In this document: piece after piece, positions 11,158 to 21,679 of the stretch
Position numbering within the stretch: the stretch's first letter is position 1
Layout of the letters: each line of letters opens with the position of its first letter
Origin: Zarea fungicola
Lineage: Eukaryota; Ascomycota; Sordariomycetes; Hypocreales; Cordycipitaceae
Assembly (NCBI GenBank): GCA_900169235.1
Contig: FWCC01000323.1
Location: 1 to 31,504 of the forward strand
DNA: 31,504 nt
Reading direction: 5' to 3'
Program-made: the position numbers and the translations under genes
Notes under the pieces: model-generated
The model's database searches: none
Told to the model about the DNA's origin: nothing
The model's input: only the letters and a program-made list of their open reading frames with translations

Positions 11158-12096
11158 CGTGAATGATTTGAAAGGGTTAATTGATTGAAAAACCGCCCTA
11201 AAGCTTTTCCTGTGAGGGAATGGGCTGATATATGTAATTCCTGTTGCCTCGATTACGACGCCTTTTTCGGGCACAGCATTACTAGGTACCTACAAACAAG
11301 CCTTTGCATGGTAAATTACATAGTTTGAATTGTGCATTGTTGAAATCTTCAATACAGCCCGAGCTGCTTTGTCAGTGCAAGGCTGGGCTGTGGGGGTTCA
11401 ACTTCGCACTTTGTAGTCCGAGCAGGCCTCACACAGCCTTTCTGCTCGCTCGGATTAGCCGAGTCCGAGTGATGCCATTTGATACAGCAGATGCTTGCCC
11501 CAATTACAACAGCCTTATAAAGGCGATACAGGGGTTAGGCATAGTGCGTCTGGTTGAAATAGTGCTTACTGAAATATCATATAATCGGCTCGTTAGTAGA
11601 TCTCATGATCAAAGTCCGAATTAAGAACCCGAGAAGAACTTGGAAGGACTAAATATCCCTGGCGTAGGCGACACTCCTGCCGACCAGGGCGCATCTTGAA
11701 CTATAGGCCGTTAGCGGTTCCCGATGCGATACCTGGTGACGCAATGCATCGAGCCACTTCTTGGCCGTCATTTCCATTTCTGGTTGAATAAATTGAACAA
11801 TTACGTTACCTTAAAATAAAATAAAGAAGTCAAGGTCGGTCTTATGACGTCCGATTTGTACCTATTATTACTGTTTGCGTTTTTTGGTTGGTTCAACACA
11901 CCGCTGATCAGCATTCACCTCGCCAAGTCGCCGCCCCGTTGCGTGGGGGTGGCAGTTGTGCAAACCAATTCGTCCAAATCCAATTTCAAGCGAGATGTGT
12001 CATCTTTGCATCCTGAATTTTGCATGAATTTATTAATACTGTCTGTCCGACCCTTTTTTTTTATCTGCGAGAAATAAAGAGACATAAGGAGAGAGC
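11158..12096. promoter_or_regulatory. shared divergent upstream region of beta-lactamase-fold and MFS genes
   Basis: This 0.94 kb lies between the two divergent start codons and holds no gene I can support. A pyrimidine-rich tract at 12049-12062 ends about 35 nt before the MFS ATG, typical of fungal transcription start regions. A short GGTACC-centred motif lies at 11284-11291. Common control of the two genes is an inference from the head-to-head layout only. Confidence 0.5.
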
Positions 12097-13843
12097 ATGT
12101 CCCAAACCGCTACAACAGCCACCAGACCCCAAGAGCACACGTCCCCCGCACCAGACGAATTTGAGCTCCGCACGCTTGACAGTAGCAATGTCATCGCACA
12201 TTCGGCAGCGGGCCGCAAAGGCGATTCTGCAACATTTCGAGAACAAATTGTAAACTTTTTTCCACAGAGCCAAATTGAGGGCGATGGCGTGTCTCCAGCT
12301 GACGCCCAGGGCGTGGTGGAACGATGGAACCATCCGCACGGCAACATCGGCAAAATGTCATTTGCATTTCTGTCGTTTATGGTTGCTGGAATGAATGATG
12401 GCGCGATTGGAGTATGTATCGCACGAAGAAAACTGCTCAGCTCAGAAATGACACTCAAGTGATGGCGATGTACTAACATGAAGGACCCAATTTCTCTCTG
12501 CTAGCCTCTTCTGCCATATGTAAGCCCAACTCCTGAACCAACTACACTCTTCATCCCAACCTAGGTTATCGCTGACTTGCGTATGTAGCTCGAAGACTAC
12601 TATGGTCTCGGAAAGACTGTCATTTCTCTCATTTTCCTCACGCCTTTCCTCGGTTACTCTGTTGCCGCCTTCACCAATGCCAGCATTCACGTTAAATTAG
12701 GCCAACGAGGCATTGCCGTCATGGCGCCGCTGTGCCATCTCGTCACATATGCTGTTCTCGCATCGCACCCACCATATCCCGTTTTGATTGTCGCCAATGC
12801 CATTAGCGGCTTTGGGAATGGACTACTGGATGCCTGCTTCTGTGCGTGGGTGAGCGGCATGGATAAGGCCAACACGATACAAGGGCTCCTACACGCATGC
12901 TACTCGCTCGGTGCTCTCTTTTCTCCTCTCATAGCCACGAGTATGGTTGTGACATCTAAACTGCCGTGGTTTAACTACTACTATGTCTTGGTAAGTCAGA
13001 TGAAAACCGTCGGATCGACACGGCAAAGGGAAGGAAAATATTCGCGACTACATAGCTAATCTCTCCCATACCAATTTTAGGTGGGCATATCTTTTGTTGA
13101 GTTATGCGGCCTTACCTTCACTTTCTGGGACAAGACTGGTAGCGTATACGCGGCAGAGCATAAGCGCGATAACGCCAACTCGACGGGTGCTGGCACAAGA
13201 GACGCGCTCAAATCCCCGGTAACTTGGCTCTGCGCTCTCTTCTTTTTTGCGTACATGGGAGTAGAAGGTAAGTTCAGACATATCCTACATGCAAATAGTG
13301 AAAATTTTATGAGGTATTCTGACACAGGGCATGCGCAATACAGTTGGGCTTGGAGGCTGGGTCGTTACATTCATGCTCAATGTGCGCCACGCCTCCGCGT
13401 ACGCCTCCGGTATTTCCGGAACTGGCTTCTGGGCCGGCATGGCTCTTGGCCGTGCAACCCTGGGCTTCGTCACGGAGCGCTACGGGGAGCGGCTCTGCAT
13501 CACCATCTACCTGGCCATATGCATCGCCCTGGAGCTCCTGTTTTGGCTCGTTCCCGAATTCATCGTATCCGCTGTCGCTGTTGCCTTCCTTGGCTTCTTT
13601 CTAGGCCCTCTGTTCCCTGGTGCTGTCATGATCACAGCGAAGCTTCTTCCGAAGCGTATTCACGTCAGTGCCATTGGTTTTGCCATGAGCATGGGTGGCA
13701 CGGGCAGTGCCGTCTTTCCATTTATAATAGGTGCTGTTGCTTCTAAAAAAGGCGTCACTGTGCTGCAACCGATTATTCTGGCTCTTATTGTGGTTATTTC
13801 CGTTGTGTGGTGGAGCTTCCCGCGCGTAAAGAAGCCGGAGTAA
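12097..13843 (+). CDS. MFS transporter, BSC6-like
   Basis: Predicted protein of 472 aa from five exons: 12097-12411, 12505-12519 (15 nt), 12589-12990, 13081-13267 and 13344-13843. The first 80-85 residues are hydrophilic and probably cytosolic. Membrane spans then start with FLSFMVAGMNDGAIG, and the typical fungal motif GMNDGAIG-PLLPY-LEDYYGLG is rebuilt across exons 1-3. Later motifs are GFGNGLLDACFCAWV, GLLHACYSLGALFSPL, VGLGGWVVTFML and GFLGFFLGPLFPG-like segments, giving about 11-12 helices. This matches the fungal family annotated as bypass of stop codon protein 6, plasma-membrane permeases of uncertain substrate. The exon 5 acceptor after 13343 was chosen because the one at 13327 breaks the conserved VGLGGW join. 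It is convergent with the hexose transporter, 137 bp stop to stop. Confidence 0.85.
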
Positions 13844-13980
13844 GCAGCTTTCACAGTAAACTATGAAAAGAGAATATGTGTGCAGACGTTAAATGAAAGG
13901 CAAAATCCAATACTAAATCCTATATGACTAGAAGATCAACTATACAAAGTACCGATACGATAAGAAACGTTCGTACAATG

Positions 13981-15774
13981 CTATGAGCGCTCAACGTGGT
14001 TCAAATCCCTTCCATCCACCCGCACCCCACCACCATGGGGGTCTCCTGCGATCTTGGCATTCTCATCCTTTGCCGCAGCAAGAGCCTCGACATCGATCCC
14101 GGCCTTACGGCGAATCTCTTCCATGCGCTCATCGTCCGGCCGCTCCCATTTCGCGCTCTTCCAAGGTGTGACACGCTCCAGATACATGGTATCAATCTCT
14201 TCAATGGTGCGGCCCTGGCCCTCAATAACGAAAAAGTACACAACAAACCCAGCAACAAAATTGCATGCTGCAAACACATAGCCATAGCGGAAGTCAATCG
14301 CACCGGTAATGAACGGCGTGAAGAAACCGATACAGAAGTTCCAGATCCAGTTGGCTGCCGTGGAAATAGCCATACCCTTTGCACGGTATCTTGAGGGGAA
14401 TATTTCCGCCTGAATAGTCCAGATCATTGGCCCCCAGGTCGTCGCAAAGCCAAGAATGAAGAGCGATGCGAAAACAATCAGAACGATGCCTGCCGTACGG
14501 CTCTGATCTGGATGCTCCTGGTTCAGCTGGAAGTGGCCAACTGAGGCAAAGACGAGAAAGCACATAAACATCCATGCAGAGCCAGCTATGAGGGACTTGC
14601 GACGGCCGAAGTGCTCCACAATGTAGAGCCCAATAAAAGTGACAAGGAAGTTGATTGTGTTCAGGATGATCTGCGTAATGTACGAGTCAATGTTTACCGA
14701 TTTAAAGATAGTTGTTCCAAAATAAAAAAAGAAATTCGCCCCGCTCATTTGCTGCAGAGATTGCAATCCAATGCCGAGAAAGAGGCGATAAAGCATTCGT
14801 GGAGCGTTGAACATGGAAGCAAACTCGGCGATGTGTCCTTGCTTGATCTTGGACTCGGCATGAAGCTTACTTTCAATCTCGGCAACCTGCGTGTGGACCA
14901 CCCAGTGGTTCCTGCTAGCGCCATGTACGTTGCACAGGGTTTTAATTGCTTCTTCGGATCGCCCGCGGCGGAAATCAAAACGCGGCGTCTCGGGGAAGGC
15001 GAGGATGCCGACGCCAAGCGCAGCGGTCCAGATCCATCCCAGGCCGATGACGATGCGCCAGCTGCTCGAGTTGCCACTCTGGTGTTTGACGGTGCCGTAG
15101 TTGAAACACGCGGCGAGGAAAATGCCCATAGTTATGAAGAGCTGGTAGGCACTGATCAGAGCACCGCGGATCCAGGCCGGTGCAGTTTCGGCCTGGTACA
15201 TGGGCACCAACAGACTTAGGGCGCCGACACCGAGACCAGAGACGAAACGGCCAATCATGATTTGATACCAAGCAGAGACGGAGGCGATTTGGATAACGAA
15301 GCCGATGGAGACGATGAGGGACCAGAAGGAAATGGAGGGACGGCGGCCGACGCGGTCGGCAATCGGAGCGGCCACGAGGGCGCCGATGAGGGTGCCGATG
15401 GAAAGGAGAGATACGATGAGACCGGAGCGAACCCTACTAAAGTATGGGTTGCCGTGTGAATCAAGCTGCCCGAAACGGGCCACAAAGTCTGGCATTTCGA
15501 GGAAACCAGAAATCTGACCAGTGTCATAGCCAAAGCTGCAATGGTGAAGACGTGCTAATTAGCCAAGAAAAGTCCAGGAAATGGTTCTTCGTATGATTGA
15601 AACTCACATTAGACCACCCATAGAAATCAAAAGACCCATTGCCAAGGACTTGCTAGACAAACGTGGAAGGGGCGAATAGTCCAAGCCAGACTTGGAGGCT
15701 CTAGCTCCATTATGGCGACCCTTTTCAGAATTGGGATTGTGTTGGTCAAAAGTGACGGTGCCGAATCCCACCAT
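13981..15774 (-). CDS. MFS sugar transporter, fungal hexose type
   Basis: Predicted protein of 573 aa from two exons, 15774-15608 and 15535-13981, with one 72-nt intron splitting the conserved GGLIFGYDTGQISGF motif of helix 1. Other sugar-porter signatures: DRVGRR at about 117-121, GRFVSGLGVG at 151-160, PETPRFDFRRGR from 237, QQMSGANFFFYFG in the helix 7 region, FGRRKS, EIFPSRYRAKG and the terminal VIEGQGRTIEEID. Length and motifs fit a 12-helix plasma-membrane hexose facilitator or proton symporter. PETPR in place of PESPR is common in filamentous-fungal hexose carriers as I know them. The N-terminal 40 residues are hydrophilic. Three CreA-like motifs lie 139-182 nt upstream, suggesting glucose control. 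The sugar specificity cannot be told from sequence. Confidence 0.9.
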
Positions 15775-17307
15775 CTTGGCAATATCAATCCTTTTCTTGT
15801 ACTCTAATTAGTTTAATGGGTTGATGTGAATTGGTAATTGGGTAGTCGAGATGATAAAGGAGTATACAGCAGCGAGACTCAACAGTGGGAGTAGACGTAG
15901 TGAAGAAAGATCCTGGGGAAATGAATAAGAAACCGGGGATATAAGATTCTCCCCGGGCATTAGGGACGAGTATTGAGGGACTTTATAAATGAAGGAGTGG
16001 CGACTTTTTGACTCTCTCTTTAAAGAAAACAATCAACCAGTTGACTGTTGTAAGCGGGTAAAAATGTCTAGAGAAGAAAACCCCGTAGCGCCGATCCCCT
16101 CATAATGCAGTGGCTTGATTTCTTTTTTTCTCCGCAGAAACTCTATTTCCTTTTACACGCAATTTCCATGAGCTATGGCAAAGGAAACTTTTCCATGGCA
16201 CGAGACTCATCAGTGGCGTAAAGACTGTGCAAACGTCATGACCGCAAAAATGGCCTATGCTGAATGCGAGATGGGGGTTTTTTTTTTCAATGGGGTTAAC
16301 CCAACTCGAGCCCCTCTTCCAAGTATAAAGCTGACAAAACCAGTTGCTAAACCGTCCATCACGATTTCCATGGACATAATGGACATTTTCGATTCGGTCC
16401 TTCTTTACTGGAGACTCCCTGCCAGACGTGGAGATGTGAGGCCATGAGATGACGTCTGTTGTATTGCTTGGGGCCGGAAGGCTGCTCCACACGTCCGCTC
16501 TTCCGGGTCGCCGGAAACAATGGCAGCTCAATAATTCAGTGAGTCTAGACGTGTTTTGCCCTTTGATTCTTGTAGTTTGGCCGTAGTTAAGCTACTGTCT
16601 CATATCTCTGTTCACCAAAGGATCTACATGCTGTAGTTTGAACACTCATGGCACTTAAAATTATTGCTTAAAGAGGCGTCAAAGCCTGGAAACCCACTTT
16701 TAGCCTTCATTCGCACCATCGGCGCCCGGAGACACGGAGAGACGCCACTTCGGAGTGCTGGCTTGGCCCAGAATTATCTACGGGCCTGAGATGGGAACCT
16801 GTCACGGAGCCGGACGTGCCGTACCAGCCAATGTCGTCACCAGATTATATCGGGCGCCACTATGGAGTCTTCTTTTGCCCGAGACTCTCCGCGGCAGAGC
16901 CGCAAAAAATGAAGCTCACTTTGTTTGCCGTTATCCCATGTAGGGTGAAACTCGCTTGTGACCCATCGAGACTTATTGGCATAATTGCTCGCACCATCTT
17001 CGTCGATTCGTAATGAAACGCTTACCAACAACCCAACAATGCCCCATTGTAATGCAACTGTCGTGTGATTCATGACTGCTATGGTGACTAACTAAAACGC
17101 TTCTATCAACGCCAGATGAAAATTATCTACCGCGGCGTCTTGCCTAATGCGCCGTGCCGGTCTATTGCTCTGCTTAAGATCGTGTATCCTGCAATGCGTC
17201 CTCCACTGAATCTCTCTATTTGAGTGTCCTCTTCTCATCTCCTTTTTTTGTGTTGTAATGTATCGTATGTGTGTGCCTTTTTTCTCCCATCAAGTTTAGC
17301 TCAATTC
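15775..17307. other. intergenic region, hexose transporter promoter
   Basis: About 1.5 kb between the transporter start and the tps2 stop. The short ORFs here have no recognisable domain or conserved composition and I do not call them. The part next to 15774 carries the CreA-like sites listed separately. A T-rich run at 16278-16288 and a T7 run near 17246 are simple-sequence features. Nothing else is seen. Confidence 0.6.
15913..15956. promoter_or_regulatory. cluster of three CreA/Mig1-like sites
   Basis: Three matches to the SYGGRG consensus of the fungal glucose repressor CreA lie within 44 bp: CTGGGG at 15913-15918, CCGGGG at 15933-15938 and the same motif inverted (CCCCGG) at 15951-15956. 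They sit 139-182 nt upstream of the hexose transporter ATG. CreA sites usually act in close pairs, as here. Binding is inferred; the motif is short and degenerate. Confidence 0.45.
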
Positions 17308-20117
17308 TCACCGCGGGATATGACCCTCAACCGAGCTCAACGCTGCCAGGTTCACCTCACCCATGCGCTCTAGCGCCAAGTGGCCTTTTTGCTCTGAAAG
17401 TAGTGTCACGCATTCAATCACATCCTCCGGCTCCAGCAAGTGCCATTTAGCCAACGTAACCTTTGTACTGGCACCGACAGTAACAGTAAATACATGTTCT
17501 GTCTCCAGTACTGAGCCAGAGACTGCGTTGAGGCTACGAAACATATCCTCGTCCGTGGCGTCATCGCCAGAGCATAGCGCAAATTCGATTCTGCCAGCGT
17601 GAATGTCGTCGTCGTTGGCCGTCGACCCCGGATTATGATAACGCTCGATTAGACGCTTAACAATCTCGCCTTTGTTGATGAAAGTCGGCCGCACTTCAAT
17701 GTTCGCCTTGCCGGCCATTACCTCTACATCCCACTTCTTCCCCACTGTCTGCTCCAGCTCATGGTGTGCTTCGCGTGACATGTGTAAGCCTTGCTCAGGG
17801 TCGGCGAGGCGGTAATGCCATGTCAAAGCACATCTCTTTCTCTCAATAAAAGAGCCTAATGCAGCTTTGTTAGTAATTTTGATGTAGTGGCAAGGCTTTA
17901 GGGCATCAACTTACCGGTGACCTTGTCTGTGTATTTTTGGAATACCTCCATAACTTCACTCTGCCACCCCATGTCAAATGTCTCAGCAAGATTGACCCAT
18001 TCTTGCGATCCGGGGTCTCTCATAAAGCTACCGTGCTCCGCAGAAAATCCCAATTCGGGAATATGGCCCAAGTGTTGAGTGAGGAACTCCTGGTCTCGGC
18101 CGGAAATGACCCAGACTGAGTTGCGAGGGTCAGCGGCTAGGAGTTTCAGAGACCCAAGTAGCCTCTCCGAAGGCACAGCTGCACTGGGCTCTCGTACAAT
18201 TGGCGTAAGCGTTCCGTCGTAATCGAACATGAAAATACGCTTCGAGGCCGCGCGATATTGCGATAACAGCATGGCGCGGTCAAGAAGTGGCGTTGCATGC
18301 TGAATCGAATTATCTCCGAGAACGCTGTGAATTCTTCGAATGAACTTCGTTATCCAAGACTGAACAGTTTGAGTAGTAACATGTTCATATAGTCGACTTT
18401 GCATTTTGGCGCGAGAGTCGCCGCTCATTACCAAGGCACCGTTGATCTTCTCGGCAACATCGGATAGATCCCAAGGGTTGATGTGAATGGCATCACTTAG
18501 ACTGCCAGCTGTGCCGCTAAATTCCGACAGAATAAGTGGCCCATGTCCGTCCTTTTGGCAGACGACATATTCCAGACTAGTGGTGTTCATACCATCTCGC
18601 ACTGACGTGATCAAGCCAATATCTGCGGCGCGAAGCAGCGCAAAATATTCATCCTGGTTAATGTACTGTGGGTAGTGCTGTACAGGTGAAAACCCGAGAC
18701 TTCCGTACTGGCCGTTGATTTGCATAACAAGCTCATTCACGCGACTTGACGTCTTATGCTCTCCATCGTCTCTGTCGGCTTCTCTGTTCACTGGCGACGT
18801 AACCTGGATCAGAACTACCTTCTCCCGCCATTCTGAGTACATCTCAAGAAAGCGATCAAAGGCCTGTAGTTTTTGAACAACTCCTCTAACACTGTCAAGA
18901 CGGTCCCGACCAACAATAATCTTCTTGCCGGCATACATTTTCTTAAGTGCGTCGTACTTTTCTGTGACGGAGTCTGCCCAAGCAGCCGTTTCCACCTTTG
19001 TAGCATCAATTCCAATAGGGAAGACGCCTACCTGGACCCTACTGCCGTAAGCATCAACTCCTAGAGTGTCTGATGGAAATCCTAGTATGCGAGTGCAGCA
19101 GCTGAGAAAATGGCGGGAGTAACTGTAGGACTGAAATCCAACCAGGTTGGAACCCAGAACGCCTTCCAGGATCTCCTTGCGACGTGGCAAGCACCGGAGA
19201 AACTCGCTACTGGGGAATGGACAGTGCAGATAGAATGAAATGTACATGTTGGGTACTGCTTGCCGGAGCATGCTTGGAAGGAGCATGAGAAAGTAGTCGT
19301 GAATAATGACAATGTCGCCAGGTTTATAGATTTCGATAATCTTGGAAGCAAATTTTTGATTCATTCGGTAGTAATCGGCCCATTGGACCTTTTCCTTTCG
19401 GCCATCCGTCGGTTCATGTTGCTTGTAGTGGAAAAGACTGTACAGGTCGTGGTGGGCATAGCGACGCCACCGGCCCTGGTCTCTGAGCATGATTCCGTCG
19501 GGAGTGATTTCATCTTGATCGGCTAGCCAGACCGGAACTGTTCGAATGGTCTTGTCATTGGCGAGTTGGTACTCAAGGCGCTCTTGGTCCGCCTTGGGGA
19601 GAAAGAGGCCATCGACGGGTGGCGGGGTTGGTAGCTGCGACACAGCGTCAACTGGAACCGGGGCTGAGAGCGGGTTGAGAGCAGATACACCAACAGTTGT
19701 GGTACGAGGGGATTGCGGTTCGGGTACGGGTACCTCGGTAGGAGAGTCGATTTCTCCAGTCCAAGAAACAACCGTGTGCTTGAAGGGGTTCGCGGGGGAG
19801 GAGAGGTAGGCGAAGGAGTCGAAGAGTGCGGATTGACCGCCGCGAGGTTTGAGACCCTACGGTATAGATATGTAAGAAGCTGTCAAGTACAACATAAATC
19901 AAGTAATCAAACATCTTCCAGAAAGCTGCAGCGCAAGAATTCCTTGGCAGCTATGCTCGAGGCATTTAGATATTGAACGTGAGTGACATACCCAGTCACC
20001 ACCCTTGCGGTAGGTTAAAGCGTGCGGAATATTAAAAGCCGCAGAGATAATGCTACCACTGAGGGAAAGCTCCGGGTTGGCAGCCAGAATTTCGGAGAGC
20101 GACTCCCGTCGAGCCAT
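17308..20117 (-). CDS. tps2: trehalose-6-phosphate phosphatase (Tps2/OrlA type)
   Basis: Predicted protein of 871 aa from three exons: 20117-19992, 19856-17915 and 17855-17308. It removes phosphate from trehalose-6-phosphate, the last step of trehalose synthesis, in the cytosolic synthase complex. Order: an N-terminal segment SLSGSIISAAFNIPH and WTGEI, a GT20 synthase-like domain (about 110-560), then a HAD phosphatase domain with the nucleophile motif FDYDGTLTPI (first Asp about 587), SGRD, KANIEVRP and GDDATDED (about 786). In the GT20 part, GRDRLDSVRG carries Arg where active synthases have the catalytic Lys, as in yeast Tps2, so this domain is probably structural. The start is the first ATG after an in-frame stop; an extra 5' exon cannot be excluded, since related proteins can be longer. 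Three STRE-like motifs lie upstream. Confidence 0.92.
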
Positions 20118-20194
20118 GACGGAGAAGTTGCGGCAACGGGATCGTTGACGCGCAGTGTATGGCAATGGATGATGTGTACTGCTCGAAGCGGGGG

Positions 20195-20466
20195 AGGGGA
20201 GGACTGGCTGTTGCCTGTATCGATTGCGAGGGTCAGTCTACAGCAGGCTACCTACCAGTCGTCTCGTTGCGCATATGCGGGTGCCCTGAATTTCGGGAAG
20301 CTATAGCTGCGCGTGTAAGAAGGAGCAGCTCAAAAAGAGACAGTACATAAGAAGAGAAAGGCAGTGGTTATTCATAAAACTTCGCATGAATGGGATCAGG
20401 GGACACAATCGGGAGATTAGAGAGATGATAACTAGCAGCAAGACGCGGCGACCTGTTGGCGCCCCT
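20195..20466. promoter_or_regulatory. three STRE-like motifs upstream of tps2
   Basis: AGGGG occurs at 20195-20199 and 20398-20402, and its complement CCCCT at 20462-20466, that is 78 to 349 nt upstream of the tps2 ATG. In yeast these stress-response elements bind Msn2/4 and drive trehalose genes. Whether the equivalent factor acts here is inference, and five-base motifs occur often by chance. Confidence 0.35.
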
Positions 20467-20701
20467 CCAAGACGGATGAAGCTACCAGCGCCTGCCACTG
20501 GCTGGTGGCGCTGATAGAAGAGACCTGATGAGTGCGCCAAATACCGAGTGCTGAATCGTGCTCTGTTGGAGGTTTTCTTCAGCGAGGCTAGGCCTGTATT
20601 TTCGTCGTCGCCGCCAGCGGGGCGTCAGGTTGCAACTTGCAGGCGTCTTACATTGCCACCTTACTAGCACTGTCATTGGTTGCCTGGTACTCCGTACCTA
20701 A

Positions 20702-20733
20702 TTAACTAGGTAGGTACCTAGGTAGGTAGTTAA
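20702..20733. repeat. TAGG-type repeat with palindromic ends
   Basis: A short tract built of TAGG steps around a central GGTACC, flanked by the inverted arms TTAACTA and TAGTTAA. It lies immediately right of GGTACTCCGTACC (20686-20698), which is itself an inverted repeat. Both are in the tps2 / Zn2Cys6 divergent spacer. A cruciform or a simple microsatellite are both possible. Confidence 0.55.
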
Positions 20734-21400
20734 TAACTCTTTGTTAACCTGATCTAGAGGTTGCACAACCCCCGGCAAGCCACCTAGAGTCCACTACTGG
20801 AAAGGCCCTTCATTCTGATAGGTAGCTGCGTTGCACTGGAGTAGCTTCTTTGCAGAAGTTAGTCGATCTGTCGGATGGTAGAATGGAACCACGGTGCGCC
20901 ACGCCACTGAAAACCGACCTGTATCACACCAGGTAGCTATGGATATTCTTAAATTGCGGTGAACCGAATCTTGATTACTGAAAAAGTGTAATTGCAGTTG
21001 TACAGTACAATCATTACAAAACTGGACCCTTCCCTTTGATTTCTGACTAATTTCCTACCAGTAGGCATGGGCTGTTCTTTAATGAGTTGCGGGACTTGCC
21101 TACGACCGTTCTTTGGCACACACCCCTGCAACGTGTCTCTGGAGTTGAGATAATTCAAATTGGCAACATGCCTCACCATGTCACAAATAATATGCACAAT
21201 CCGTTGGGAGGATGTAACTTGGTGCAGAAAAATGATGCTTCCTTGTTTCTCATAAATAGAAAAGTCATTAAAAAATCTCTTCATCCAGCAGAATTTCCAG
21301 AGTATGCATTGTTACCTCAGGCTGCGCGACTTTTGAAGGCATCTGCAGCCGAATGGGCGAGCCGCTCCCCCCTGAGCACTGCTTAATATTTACTCTTTTT

Positions 21401-21418
21401 AAAAAAAAAAAAAAAAAA
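21401..21418 (+). repeat. A18 homopolymer
   Basis: A run of 18 A bases follows CTCTTTTT at 21394-21400, about 260 nt upstream of the Zn2Cys6 start. No retrosequence can be recognised to its left, so it is most simply a poly(dA:dT) promoter tract, which in fungi tends to exclude nucleosomes. Confidence 0.5.
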
Positions 21419-21679
21419 TCCCGTTGCATGTAATTAGCACAGCGTGTTGCTCACTGCCATGCAGCGTCTTGACAGGGTCTCTGGGCAAACCATCGACACA
21501 CGTGACCCATTGTCCCACGCAGTTCGCCCCTGGCGCCCGCCACAACCCATGCTATTGAACTAGGCTGGGAAACGTCGGCTTCACCTCGCTTCAACTTCAA
21601 CACACCCGGATATCCGCCGATAATCAGCCATCGCGACACACTTTCTGGAGGACGCGCTGGCGCCGCCATCTCTTGCATC

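Larger units (their letters stand above)
20467..21679. other. intergenic region between tps2 and the Zn2Cys6 gene
   Basis: With 20118-20466 this makes 1.56 kb between two divergent genes. It contains a palindromic TAGG/CCTA repeat (listed separately), a TACTCCGTA motif at 20688-20696 and an A18 tract at 21401-21418. The short ORFs here show no domain. No gene is supported. Confidence 0.55.

Noticed and set aside
13328..13343. Acceptor at 13327 for the last MFS exon (ATG at 13331)
   Set aside because: With the donor at 13268 it shifts the frame; the acceptor at 13343 restores the conserved VGLGGW segment.
14611..15219. 202-codon plus-strand ORF opposite the hexose transporter
   Set aside because: It is the antisense shadow of a clearly conserved transporter exon.
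20118..20165. tps2 start at 20165
   Set aside because: The codon there is TTG; the first in-frame ATG is at 20117.
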